Positions 14,743-23,197 of a DNA stretch of 34,758 nucleotides are shown in pieces. Below the pieces are notes generated by a model. That model searched no databases. It was given only the letters and a program-made list of their open reading frames with translations, and had not been told where the DNA came from. The DNA comes from an uncultured Clostridia bacterium (GTDB lineage: Bacteria; Bacillota; Clostridia; Peptostreptococcales; Anaerovoracaceae): positions 1 through 34,758 of the forward strand of contig CAMFZN010000005.1 of assembly GCA_946006945.1 (NCBI GenBank), given 5' to 3'. The stretch's first letter is position 1. Each line of letters begins with the position of its first letter. A program made the translations under genes and the position numbers.

Positions 14743-15219
14743 CTACTTTGACTCGATTGCAGCGAGGATATCAGCCTTAGTTGCCTTGCTTGATACCTCT
14801 ACGCCCATCTTGTTTGCGATCTCAAGGAGCTCATCCTTCTTCATTGAGAGTGAAGGCTTAACATCCTCAGTCTGAGCCTCAGCTACTGGAGCCTTAGCAG
14901 CAGGTGCCTCAACACCCTGGCTAATCTCTGTGATCTTAACCATTGTATATGGCTGTCTGTGACCGTTCTTTCTTCTGTAGTCCTTCTTTGCCTTGTACTT
15001 GTAGATGATAACCTTGTCGTTCTTACCCTGCTCGAGAACCTCTGCTGATACAGCATATCCCTTTACAGCGTCTCCAACAAGAAGCTCATCTCCGCCAACA
15101 GCGAGAACCTCGTCGAAAACAACAGTTGAGCCAACCTCAACGTCAAGCTTCTCTACCTTGAATACATCGTCCTTCTGAACTCTGTACTGCTTTCCGCCTG
15201 TCTTAATAATTGCGTACAT
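14743..15219 (-). CDS. rplU: 50S ribosomal protein L21 with C-terminal SAP-like extension
   Basis: The first 100 or so residues are canonical L21 ([19 protein letters not shown], then [20 protein letters not shown]). The protein is 158 residues, about 55 longer than usual. The extra part is an Ala/Pro-rich linker (about 101-122) followed by [15 protein letters not shown] and [13 protein letters not shown], a helix-loop-helix resembling SAP/Rho-N or LEM-like DNA/RNA-binding motifs. L21 binds 23S rRNA; the tail's role is unknown. A structured leader and strong promoter lie upstream. Confidence 0.95.
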   Translation of the reverse strand: MYAIIKTGGKQYRVQKDDVFKVEKLDVEVGSTVVFDEVLAVGGDELLVGDAVKGYAVSAEVLEQGKNDKVIIYKYKAKKDYRRKNGHRQPYTMVKITEISQGVEAPAAKAPVAEAQTEDVKPSLSMKKDELLEIANKMGVEVSSKATKADILAAIESK

Positions 15220-15312
15220 TTATAAGTTTCCTCCTCAAACCAGACTCGCCAGGCACCCGGGTGTGCTTAACTATTCTTAAGCAGCTTAAAAGACCTTGCC
15301 TGTGCGGCTAAC
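15220..15312 (-). ncRNA. L21-leader-like structured 5' region
   Basis: Between the rplU promoter and ATG the minus-strand RNA can form an outer stem CAGGCA/TGCCTG (15302-15297 with 15255-15250) enclosing a hairpin GCTTAA/TTAAGC (15282-15277 with 15270-15265). Position and size fit the L21 leader of Firmicutes, which is thought to mediate autoregulation. Structure is inferred from pairing only. Confidence 0.6.
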
Positions 15313-15318
15313 TGTTAG

Positions 15319-15347
15319 AATATAACATGGATTGCAACGAATGTCAA
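15319..15347 (-). promoter_or_regulatory. rplU-rpmA-obg promoter
   Basis: A consensus -35 TTGACA (15342-15347) and -10 TATATT (15319-15324) are separated by 17 bases on the minus strand. Transcription would start near 15312. Confidence 0.8.
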
Positions 15348-15442
15348 TCATTATTATCCAATTATTTGCTTATGAATCCATCATCTCGAAGATGTGAATA
15401 CCACAAGCACTCCGCAGCAGCATTTATGTGCTATGAAGGGAA

Positions 15443-16498
15443 TTACTCGATTACAACTCCATCCTCATCACATACAGGAGTATCGTCCTCAGGCTTCACA
15501 ACTATAGTATCTAAAACCTTCAGCCTAATCTCCTCAAGCATAGCACTGTTGTTCTCAAGGAAGTCCTTAACGTTCTCTCTTCCCTGTCCGATTCTCTCTC
15601 CATTATAGCTGTACCACGAACCTGCCTTATCAACAATCTTTAATTCAACAGCAGTATCGAGCACATCACCCGAAAGAGAAATTCCTGTTCCATACATGAT
15701 ATCGAATTCTGCCTTCTTGAAAGGAGGAGCAACCTTGTTCTTTACAACCTTAACTCTGGTTCTGTTGCCCAGCATCTCCTCTCCCTTCTTGATTGTCTCT
15801 ACTCTTCTTACGTCAAGCCTCATTGATGCATAGAACTTAAGTGCGCGTCCGCCGGTTGTTGTCTCCGGATTGCCGAACATAACACCAATCTTCTCTCTAA
15901 GCTGGTTAATGAAAATCACGCAAGTGTTGGACTTATTGACAGCTCCTGCGATCTTACGAAGAGCCTGTGACATCAGTCTGGCCTGTAATCCAACATGGGA
16001 ATCTCCCATCTCACCCTGAATCTCCGCTTTAGGGACAAGAGCCGCTACAGAGTCGATTACTATGATATCAAGAGCACCGCTTCGCGCGAGCAGCTCGCAG
16101 ATCTCAAGAGCCTGCTCTCCTGTATCAGGCTGTGATACCAGCAGTTCGTCTATATCAACTCCAAGATTTCTTGCATAAACCGGATCAAGAGCGTGCTCAG
16201 CATCAATGAAAGCAGCCTTTCCTCCGCATTTCTGAGCCTCTGCTATGCAGTGAAGTGTAAGAGTTGTCTTACCCGAAGACTCCGGTCCGAAAATCTCTAT
16301 GATTCTTCCCTTAGGAAGGCCTCCTACACCTGTTGCAAGATCAAGGCTTATTGATCCTGTTGAAATGGCTTCGATATTAGTTCTCGCACTATCATCGCCA
16401 AGCTTCATTATTGCGCCCTTACCAAACTGCTTCTGAATCTGATCGAGAGCAGCTGACAATGCTTTATCTCTATCTGTATTGTTTACAGTATTTGCCAT
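15443..16498 (-). CDS. recA: Recombinase RecA
   Basis: I start at the ATG at 16498 ([20 protein letters not shown]), 351 residues, because AGGAGGA precedes it; the frame is open further but would run into the promoter. Walker A is GPESSGKTT, and the L1/L2 loop regions ([20 protein letters not shown] and [20 protein letters not shown]) are intact, followed by the usual acidic C-terminus. RecA drives strand exchange and LexA self-cleavage. The region upstream has a LexA box overlapping the start of transcription, and cinA lies directly upstream in the familiar cinA-recA order. Confidence 0.98.
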   Translation of the reverse strand: MANTVNNTDRDKALSAALDQIQKQFGKGAIMKLGDDSARTNIEAISTGSISLDLATGVGGLPKGRIIEIFGPESSGKTTLTLHCIAEAQKCGGKAAFIDAEHALDPVYARNLGVDIDELLVSQPDTGEQALEICELLARSGALDIIVIDSVAALVPKAEIQGEMGDSHVGLQARLMSQALRKIAGAVNKSNTCVIFINQLREKIGVMFGNPETTTGGRALKFYASMRLDVRRVETIKKGEEMLGNRTRVKVVKNKVAPPFKKAEFDIMYGTGISLSGDVLDTAVELKIVDKAGSWYSYNGERIGQGRENVKDFLENNSAMLEEIRLKVLDTIVVKPEDDTPVCDEDGVVIE

Positions 16499-16521
16499 AT
16501 GAATTATCCTCCTAGAACAAA

Positions 16522-16533
16522 GAACATCTGTTC
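16522..16533. promoter_or_regulatory. LexA (SOS) box of recA
   Basis: GAACATCTGTTC fits the Firmicute SOS consensus GAAC-N4-GTTC exactly, and lies between the recA -10 and the ribosome binding site, so bound LexA would block transcription. Confidence 0.85.
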
Positions 16534-16535
16534 TT

Positions 16536-16564
16536 ATATTATACTCTAAATCCGTTCCTGTCAA
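16536..16564 (-). promoter_or_regulatory. recA promoter
   Basis: The minus strand shows -35 TTGACA (16559-16564) with -10 TAATAT (16536-16541) at 17 bases, or TATAAT (16538-16543) at 15 bases. The LexA box is 3-14 bases downstream. Confidence 0.75.
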
Positions 16565-16660
16565 CATTATACTTTGCGGATAATGCAATCTCAAACATCA
16601 GAGTCACCACAAAGGACGATAGAATCACTTTAATGTATCCCATTCATCCTCTGCTCTATG

Positions 16661-17911
16661 CTATCTGAACGTAACCTCTCCCTTTGATGCAAGCTCATAC
16701 ACAATCCTAAGCATTGTCATTTTGTAGAAATTTCTGTTTCTGAATCTGTCATTTCTCATGCCTCTCAGATGAATTGTGCCGGATATTTCACCATATGAGT
16801 ATCCAACGTATCCCTCACCCGGAGCATATCCTTCAGGGATATCCGGTCCGGCATATGCAGTTACCGATATTCCGATATCGCTTTCACAGACCCTTCTTGC
16901 TCCCTCTGCCATCTGAAGCGCAACCTCAGGGCTTACGACACCCTTGTCCTCAATAACAGACTTGTCCACTCCGGCAAGAGCTGTTTTTGATTCATCACTG
17001 TATGTAACAAGCGAGCCTCCAAGCACTGAAGATGCACCCGGCACATCGGCTAGATATGAAGAGAACATTCCTGCTGTTGCCGATTCGCACGATGCAACCT
17101 TAAGGCCTTTATCTGCAAGAAGCTTAACTACAACCTCATTCAGCTCCTCATCATCATAGCTATAAATATATCTGCCGACAATTTCATCAATTTTGGAGAG
17201 CATCTCTTCAACGGCTTCTTTTGCTTCCTCTGGAGTATCTCTTTGTGAAGCAACCCTGAGCGTGCATTCTCCTTCTTTTGCATATGTCGCAATGGTCGGG
17301 TCAGTCTGTTCATCAATAAGCGGAAGAAGAGCTGTCTCGAGATCGGATTCTCCGATTCCTATCGTTCTTACAACCTTGTAATACATGCTTTTGCTCGAAA
17401 GAGATTCAAGATACTGTCTTGCGCCATTTTCGAACAGCCATTTCATCTCGTGAGGAGGACCCGGGAAGCATATCGCTGTCTTTCCGTCTCTGGTCAGCAC
17501 AAAGCCGGGCGCAGTTCCAGTTCTGTTATAGAGAGGAATGCATCCCTTAGGAAGGTAAGCCTGCTTGATATTGTTCTCAGTCATGACTCTTCCTCTTGCA
17601 TCGAAGAATTCACGAAGCTCTGCCATAACCCTTTCATCGATCTCAAGCTCTGCTCCCATGTATTCTGATACAAGTTCTTTTGTGAGGTCATCCTGAGTAG
17701 GTCCAAGACCTCCTGTCAGAATGACGAGCTCACAGAGTGCAAAAGCACGTTCAAGCGTATCCCTAAGTCTGTCGGGATTATCACCTACAACATAGTGATA
17801 CATTACGTTAAAGCCCATCTGATTAAGCTTCATCGAAAGATAACTGGCATTGGTATTTACAGTCTGACCGAACAGAAGCTCGGTTCCTACAGCAATGATT
17901 GCGCTGTTCAT
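16661..17911 (-). CDS. cinA: CinA-family protein (COG1058 domain plus nicotinamide-nucleotide amidase-type domain)
   Basis: This 416-residue protein combines an N-terminal MoaB-like domain (IIAVGTELLFGQTVNTNA, LTGGLGPTQDD, CFPGPPHEM) with a C-terminal PncC-like domain (CESATAGMFSSYLADVPG, then SDESKTALAGV). CinA recycles NMN to nicotinate mononucleotide or hydrolyses ADP-ribose in studied species; in some bacteria it is linked to competence. The last domain reads VTAYAGPDIPEGYAPGEGYV, where the usual TGxAGP pattern is altered, so deamidase activity is likely but not assured. It sits between pgsA and recA, the conserved order. Confidence 0.93.
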   Translation of the reverse strand: MNSAIIAVGTELLFGQTVNTNASYLSMKLNQMGFNVMYHYVVGDNPDRLRDTLERAFALCELVILTGGLGPTQDDLTKELVSEYMGAELEIDERVMAELREFFDARGRVMTENNIKQAYLPKGCIPLYNRTGTAPGFVLTRDGKTAICFPGPPHEMKWLFENGARQYLESLSSKSMYYKVVRTIGIGESDLETALLPLIDEQTDPTIATYAKEGECTLRVASQRDTPEEAKEAVEEMLSKIDEIVGRYIYSYDDEELNEVVVKLLADKGLKVASCESATAGMFSSYLADVPGASSVLGGSLVTYSDESKTALAGVDKSVIEDKGVVSPEVALQMAEGARRVCESDIGISVTAYAGPDIPEGYAPGEGYVGYSYGEISGTIHLRGMRNDRFRNRNFYKMTMLRIVYELASKGEVTFR

Positions 17912-17926
17912 TTCTATCTTGTCTCC

Positions 17927-18457
17927 TTATCTTCTGAATACATCTATGTTCTGAATTACATACTCAACTCCTGAGTATACGGTTAGAACCAGCGACAGAT
18001 AGAATAGTATCATTCCAGCCTTCAAAATTAAAGGAACTGAAGTTATTGCAAGTCCTGCAATTATCAGGATTACTGCAAACATCTGAAATACGGTCTTCAC
18101 CTTGCCGCTCATGCCGGCTGCAAGTACTGTTCCCTCAGATGCGGCAATTGTCCTCATGCCACTTACAACAAACTCTCTTGCAAGGATAATTATAAGCATC
18201 CATCCGCTGATTATCCTGTCATCAATAAACAGACATAACGCTGAATACACAAGAATCTTATCTGCAAGGGGATCCATTATTTTTCCGAAATTTGTTACAA
18301 GACCTCGTGCTCTTGCTATCTTGCCGTCAAGAAGATCAGTAAGTGATGCCAGACAGAATATCACAAGTGCAGCAATATACATTTTCATCATAAAACACGC
18401 TATGAAAAATGGTACAGCTACTATTCTTCCAAGTGTCAGCTTATTAGGCAGATTCAT
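17927..18457 (-). CDS. pgsA: CDP-diacylglycerol-glycerol-3-phosphate 3-phosphatidyltransferase
   Basis: The ATG at 18457 (MNLPNKLTLGRI) has a GGAGG site and gives a 176-residue membrane protein with several hydrophobic segments. The CDP-alcohol phosphatidyltransferase motif is present, with catalytic aspartates in DLLDGKIARARG followed by NFGKIMDPLADK. The enzyme makes phosphatidylglycerophosphate, the committed step to phosphatidylglycerol and cardiolipin. It lies just after rimO, with four bases between. Confidence 0.96.
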   Translation of the reverse strand: MNLPNKLTLGRIVAVPFFIACFMMKMYIAALVIFCLASLTDLLDGKIARARGLVTNFGKIMDPLADKILVYSALCLFIDDRIISGWMLIIILAREFVVSGMRTIAASEGTVLAAGMSGKVKTVFQMFAVILIIAGLAITSVPLILKAGMILFYLSLVLTVYSGVEYVIQNIDVFRR

Positions 18458-18461
18458 TTGA

Positions 18462-19781
18462 CTATACCTCCTCTCCCTCGAGATCGTACTCGTAGGCATC
18501 CGTAATTCTTACTTCAGTAATATCTCCGCACTTATGCTCTCTTACAGGTCTGAAAACAACATCACAGTCTATTTCCGGAGCATCGTATCTTGTTCTTGCT
18601 ATTGCATATCCGTCATCCTGTATCTCATCGATAATGACCTCATACGTTCTTCCGATTTTGCGCTCGTTAAGCTCTTCGCTAACTCTCTGCTGGTGCTCCA
18701 TCACAGCATCTCTTCTGATTGATTTAGTCTCTTCATCGAGTTTGTTGTCCATAAGATATGACTCTGTTCCCTCCTCATCAGAGAAGGCAAATGCTCCAAG
18801 CCTGTCAATCTTCATCTCATCAACGAAGGAAACAAGCTTCTCGATATCCTCCTCGGTCTCTCCCGGAAAACCAACAAGAAGAGTTGTTCTGATGTGAATA
18901 TCAGGAATAGCTGCACGGAGCTTGTTTATCGTCTCTCGGATTGAAGCTTCAGTAGAGCATCTTCTCATCATCTCAAGAACTCTGTCAGAAACGTGCTGGA
19001 TTGGAATATCTATGTAATTGCATATTTTGGGCTGTCTTCTTATGGTATCAATAAGCTCGTCTGTGATGCCGTTATCGTACACATACATCAGTCTTATCCA
19101 TTCAATTCCGTCAATCTCGCACAGCTTGTCGAGAAGCTCCGGAAGCGCAAGTCTTCCATATAAATCAAAACCGTATCTTGACGTATCCTGCGCTATGAGA
19201 ATCAGTTCTCTGATGCCGGCAGAGGCAAGATCCTCAGCCTCTCTTACACAGTCCTCCATGGACTTGCTTCTGAACCTTCCCCTTATTGATGGAATCGCGC
19301 AAAAGGCGCAGGCATTATCACAGCCCTCAGCAATCTTAAGCCATCCCGTATGTGCGCGGGTTGGAAGAACTCTTGTACGGTACGACAGATTGTCAAGCGA
19401 GTCTCCGACAGAATCTCTTACACTGTAATCATCGGCAATCAGTGTATCGGCCATCTTGTCGTACTCGTTAACACCAAAGAAAATGTCAACCTCAGGCATC
19501 TCCTCAAGGAGCTCCTCGTGGTATCTCTCGGAAAGACATCCTGTAACTACAAGCTTTTTGGCCTGATCCTCGCCGCTGATTTCAGCCATCTCAAATATAT
19601 GAGCAATGGATTCTCTTTTGGCATCTTCAATAAAACCGCAGGTGTTGACAATTATGATGTCCGCTTCGTACGGATCATCCGCCATCACGCAGCCCTTCTC
19701 GAGAAGCGATGCTGCAAGCATCTGTGAATCGTACTCGTTCTTCTCGCATCCTAAAGTATCAATATAAAAGCTTTTGCTCAT
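18462..19781 (-). CDS. rimO: Ribosomal protein S12 methylthiotransferase RimO
   Basis: At 439 residues RimO has its three domains: an N-terminal UPF0004 domain with the three auxiliary-cluster Cys (DTLGCEKNE, VNTCGFIED, TGCLSERY), a radical SAM core with CDNACAFCAIPSIRGRFRS giving the CxxxCxxC cluster, and a C-terminal TRAM domain (about 375-439). It methylthiolates Asp of S12 using two iron-sulfur clusters and SAM. Three residues favour RimO over MiaB: the N-terminal FYIDTLGCEKN, RGRFRS and QDTSRYG. It precedes pgsA. Confidence 0.95.
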   Translation of the reverse strand: MSKSFYIDTLGCEKNEYDSQMLAASLLEKGCVMADDPYEADIIIVNTCGFIEDAKRESIAHIFEMAEISGEDQAKKLVVTGCLSERYHEELLEEMPEVDIFFGVNEYDKMADTLIADDYSVRDSVGDSLDNLSYRTRVLPTRAHTGWLKIAEGCDNACAFCAIPSIRGRFRSKSMEDCVREAEDLASAGIRELILIAQDTSRYGFDLYGRLALPELLDKLCEIDGIEWIRLMYVYDNGITDELIDTIRRQPKICNYIDIPIQHVSDRVLEMMRRCSTEASIRETINKLRAAIPDIHIRTTLLVGFPGETEEDIEKLVSFVDEMKIDRLGAFAFSDEEGTESYLMDNKLDEETKSIRRDAVMEHQQRVSEELNERKIGRTYEVIIDEIQDDGYAIARTRYDAPEIDCDVVFRPVREHKCGDITEVRITDAYEYDLEGEEV

Positions 19782-19875
19782 CCTTATTCCCTTCTGAATT
19801 CGAATAATTATTTCTGAAAGCAGATCAGATTATCTAATCACACCATAATAATATATTGTTAACAATTGAATCATC

Positions 19876-22677
19876 CTACTCTAATGATTTGTTATCTGTT
19901 TCATCGTCTGATTCGTCCTCGGCTTCATCATAATCGGCAGTCTCCTGATGACCTCCATAATACTCTTCCTCTGTTACAAGAACCTGTCTAGGTCTTGAGC
20001 CATCAGATGGTCCTATGATTCCTTTTTCTTCGATCTCATCAATGATTCGTGCCGCTCTGTTATAACCGATTCTGAACCTTCTCTGAAGCATTGATACCGA
20101 CGCCTGCTTCGACTTCAGAATGAACTCAATTGCATCCTCTGTAAGCTCATCGCCATCAGAAGCCTGAGAGCCTCCCTTCTGCTCTGACTCAGAATTGATG
20201 TCATTCTCAAGTTCTTCGTTATAGTCAGGATCTCCCTGATTCTTAGCGAATTCAATGATATCCTGTGTCTCCTTGTCGGTAATGAAAGGGCCCTGAACTC
20301 TAAGAGGCTTGTTAGCTCCGACAGGATAAAACAGCATGTCTCCCTTACCGAGAAGCTTCTCTGCGCCCGACATGTCAAGTATTGTTCTTGAGTCAAACTG
20401 CGATGATACGCTGAAGGCAATTCTCGAAGGGATATTTGCCTTAATAACTCCTGTTACAATATCTACTGAAGGACGCTGCGTTGCAACAATAAGATGCATT
20501 CCTGCAGCCCTTGCCTTCTGTGCAAGCCTGCATATTGACTCCTCTACCTGAGATGGTGCCGCCATCATAAGATCGGCAAGCTCGTCGATAATGATTACTA
20601 TCTGAGGCTTGACCTCCATGTGGTTTTCTCTCGCATATCTGTTGTATGTCTCAAGATCCTTTACTCTTACCTTGGCGAATTCCTCGTATCTCTTGTTCAT
20701 CTCGCCTACAGCCCAGTTAAGCGCCCTTGCCGCCTTCTTTGGGTCTGTAACAACCGGAATCGACATGTGAGGAATTCCATTGTAATTGCCAAGCTCAACA
20801 ACTTTAGGATCAATCATTATGAACTTTACCTCGTATGGGTTGGCCTTATACAGAATGCTGGCAATTATCGTGTTGATGCATACGCTTTTGCCCGAACCGG
20901 TTGCACCTGCAATAAGCATGTGCGGCATCCCTTTGAGGTCTGCGACAATGTTTCTTCCGGAAATGTCCTTACCGACAACGAATGTCAGCTTAGACTCAGA
21001 AGCTCTGAACTCTTCCGAATCAATAAGTTCTCTAATCAGAACAGGCGCCGCCTTATCATTCTCTATCTCAATTCCAACTGCCGCCTTGCCCGGGATAGGA
21101 GCCTCCATACGTATGCTCTTGGCACGCATGTTAAGCGCTATGTCGTCTGCAAGAGCAGTAATCTTGCTGACCTTAACTCCTGTTGCAGGCTGAACCTCGT
21201 ATCTTGTAACGGATGCACCCTGTGTAACCTTTATTACAGTTGCATCAACACCGAAGTCTCTAAGCACCTGTTCAAGAGTTGCAGCCTTGACCCTAAGCTG
21301 ATTCTCGCTTAGCATTGACCCCTGAACCTTAGGCCTCTTAAGAAGAGAAATATCCGGAAGCCTGTAGAATTCATGGTGAGCCTGGCTGCTGTTAATGCTT
21401 GACTCAAGGTCTTTCTCGAGACTGTCATCTCCATCATCTGCTGCATCTTCCGCCTTCACCTTCGTCCTTCTTCTAGGCTTAGGTGACTCAGGCTCGTTAT
21501 CTACTGCCGTCTCAGATACTGAGGTCTCAATTACAGGCATGTTAACTGAAACTTCTTCCTTCTCCGGCACATTGTTTATATCTGAATTATCCGGAATAAC
21601 CTGACCCTTCTCAGAATGATTTGTTGAATGCGAAGCTGACGCGAAAGATGCAGGATTAACATCTGATTCGAATCTTACATTTGATCTTTCAGGCTCTACA
21701 TAATCACCAAGACCGAAGCCTGTTCTTGTCTTACCCGATGATTCTAAGCCGTAGCTGACTTTGCTGTTATCATCTGTCACATCAGGAAGACCTGTGTTCT
21801 TTACCGATGAGGCAGAATCTTCTCTGTCAAATGTTGCAGATGGCATAACAGAAGGAATAGCTGCTGAAGTCTTCCTATCGCTATCTGAGCCTCTGCCTGC
21901 CTGAGTAGACTGATTCCATGGAAGAATGCCTCCGAATAACCCTGTATCTGCTTTTGCTTTTGCTTCCGCTGAGGCTCCGCCCATTTCTGCTTCAGTCTCT
22001 GAGAGCTGCTCCAGAATAAGCTTTGCTTCCTTCTTCTCTTTGTATTTCTCATATGCTATCGACAGAGGATTATTGACAAGAAGAAGAATACATATCACAA
22101 GAATTGCGATGCACAGTATCATCATACCGCTCTTACCCAGGAGCTTGACAAGAAGAGATCCAATCTCCATTCCTACGGCTCCGCCCTTATCCCCGGAAAC
22201 ACCTGCAATATAGTATTTCTTTATGTCGTTAAACCCGAATGCAAGTTTGTTCTGTTCGATGAACCTGTATGAATTGATCAGACACATGTCAACAAAAAGC
22301 ACTACCGAGCATACGGCAGTTCTTGTACCTATGTGCTGAAGCTTTTTGAAAAACAGCAGAAGAGCATATGCAATAAAGTAGAATGGCAGAACATAAGCCA
22401 TTACAGCAAAAAGCCCCATGAACATATCATGGATGAAAGCTCCCATTGCACCCGTTGAATCAGTGATTATTGTAAAGAAAAGAAAACAGCCTACCGCAAA
22501 AATAGCCACCGACCAGATAGCATCATTAAGCCTGCTGCTGTTTTTTGATTTGTTCTGAATCTCCCTGACCTGCGCCTCCTTCGACTTGGCAACCGCAGGA
22601 ACATTCACCTCAGAACTTTTTTTGTTCTTGCTTCCCTTAGGTCTTCCGGGACCTCTCTTCTTCTGATTATCTGACAT
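19876..22677 (-). CDS. ftsK: FtsK/SpoIIIE-family DNA translocase
   Basis: This 933-residue protein has four membrane segments (about 52-72, 82-110, 120-136, 171-201), a long Ser/Asp-rich linker, and the motor with Walker A LIAGATGSGKSVCINT and Walker B IIIDELADLMMA. A winged-helix gamma domain for KOPS/SRS sequences ends the protein (DELTEDAIEFILKSKQASVS, then IGYNRAARIIDEIEEKG). It pumps chromosomal DNA at the septum. The first 20 residues contain an AT-hook-like KRGPGRPKGSKNKK, which could contact DNA ahead of the membrane part. An inverted repeat lies just upstream. Confidence 0.96.
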   Translation of the reverse strand: MSDNQKKRGPGRPKGSKNKKSSEVNVPAVAKSKEAQVREIQNKSKNSSRLNDAIWSVAIFAVGCFLFFTIITDSTGAMGAFIHDMFMGLFAVMAYVLPFYFIAYALLLFFKKLQHIGTRTAVCSVVLFVDMCLINSYRFIEQNKLAFGFNDIKKYYIAGVSGDKGGAVGMEIGSLLVKLLGKSGMMILCIAILVICILLLVNNPLSIAYEKYKEKKEAKLILEQLSETEAEMGGASAEAKAKADTGLFGGILPWNQSTQAGRGSDSDRKTSAAIPSVMPSATFDREDSASSVKNTGLPDVTDDNSKVSYGLESSGKTRTGFGLGDYVEPERSNVRFESDVNPASFASASHSTNHSEKGQVIPDNSDINNVPEKEEVSVNMPVIETSVSETAVDNEPESPKPRRRTKVKAEDAADDGDDSLEKDLESSINSSQAHHEFYRLPDISLLKRPKVQGSMLSENQLRVKAATLEQVLRDFGVDATVIKVTQGASVTRYEVQPATGVKVSKITALADDIALNMRAKSIRMEAPIPGKAAVGIEIENDKAAPVLIRELIDSEEFRASESKLTFVVGKDISGRNIVADLKGMPHMLIAGATGSGKSVCINTIIASILYKANPYEVKFIMIDPKVVELGNYNGIPHMSIPVVTDPKKAARALNWAVGEMNKRYEEFAKVRVKDLETYNRYARENHMEVKPQIVIIIDELADLMMAAPSQVEESICRLAQKARAAGMHLIVATQRPSVDIVTGVIKANIPSRIAFSVSSQFDSRTILDMSGAEKLLGKGDMLFYPVGANKPLRVQGPFITDKETQDIIEFAKNQGDPDYNEELENDINSESEQKGGSQASDGDELTEDAIEFILKSKQASVSMLQRRFRIGYNRAARIIDEIEEKGIIGPSDGSRPRQVLVTEEEYYGGHQETADYDEAEDESDDETDNKSLE

Positions 22678-22695
22678 TTCTCACCTATCTTAATA

Positions 22696-22719
22696 AATAG
22701 TATGTTTAATCATACTATT
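22696..22719. promoter_or_regulatory. Inverted repeat at the ftsK promoter
   Basis: AATAGTATG and CATACTATT (9+9 bases, TTTAAT between) overlap a minus-strand -10 TATAAT (22717-22722). A matching -35 is weak (TTGCCT at 18). It could be an operator or an RNA hairpin in the ftsK leader. Confidence 0.4.
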
Positions 22720-22764
22720 ATACTATATTATGTGTTGCTAAGGCAAAAATAGAATGAAGTAATA

Positions 22765-22876
22765 TGCTGTTTTTGCGCTAGTTCAAGGCGCCAAGCTGCC
22801 GAGGAACGGAGCGTACCTGGATGTACGTGAGAACCGCAGGACAGCGCAGCGGGCGCTGAAATAGCGCAAAAGAGCA
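22765..22876. repeat. Large imperfect-dyad intergenic element, possibly a REP/MITE-like repeat
   Basis: The ends TGCTGTTTTTGCGCTA and TAGCGCAAAAGAGCA form an inverted repeat with one mismatched stretch. Inside are CGTAC/GTACG (22812-22816, 22823-22827), GCTG.../...CAGC and GGCGCC/GGGCGC pairings, so a branched hairpin is likely. It is more GC-rich than the flanks and lies between rpmF and ftsK. I saw it only once in the window. Confidence 0.55.
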
Positions 22877-22880
22877 AGCA

Positions 22881-22915
22881 GAAAAAAAAAGATGCAAGCA
22901 TAACGCTTACATCTT
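22881..22915 (-). terminator. Terminator after rpmF
   Basis: On the minus strand, AAGATGTAAGC pairs with GCTTGCATCTT (one G-U) around a short loop, followed by a run of T. It lies about 14 bases past the rpmF stop. Confidence 0.85.
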
Positions 22916-22928
22916 ACCTTCCCGATGA

Positions 22929-23105
22929 TTACTCACCAACTACGTCCTTACCCTTGTAGTAACCGCAGTTAGGACAAACTCTGTGTGGAAGCTTAGGCTC
23001 ATGGCACTGAGGACAAACCGAAGTTCCAGTTGCCACCTTCTTCATGTTAGCAGCCTTTCTGCCGCTTGTTCTCGCCTGTGAAGTTTTCCTCTTAGGTACT
23101 GCCAT
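22929..23105 (-). CDS. rpmF: 50S ribosomal protein L32
   Basis: The 58-residue protein begins [20 protein letters not shown] and carries two CxxC pairs (CPQC and CPNC), the zinc-binding form of L32. It ends [10 protein letters not shown]. In many Firmicutes rpmF follows a DUF177 (yceD) gene; here it follows tmcAL directly, with its own promoter and terminator. Confidence 0.97.
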   Translation of the reverse strand: MAVPKRKTSQARTSGRKAANMKKVATGTSVCPQCHEPKLPHRVCPNCGYYKGKDVVGE

Positions 23106-23166
23106 CCGTCGACACCTCCTTATATAATAAATTTAGTAATTATTGTTTTCAGATTGACACCAAATT

Positions 23167-23194
23167 ATTATATCACTTAGTTATACAATGTCAA
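23167..23194 (-). promoter_or_regulatory. rpmF promoter
   Basis: The minus strand has -35 TTGACA (23189-23194) and -10 TATAAT (23167-23172) with 16 bases between, directly against the tmcAL stop codon. Confidence 0.8.
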
Positions 23195-23197
23195 GTG

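Noticed and set aside
19855-19866. 12-bp palindrome ATTGTTAACAAT downstream of ftsK
   Set aside because: It is short and AT-rich, with no matching partner or T-run; likely chance.
20620-21312. 230-codon plus-strand open frame inside ftsK
   Set aside because: It is the complement of the conserved FtsK motor; its sequence has no recognisable features.
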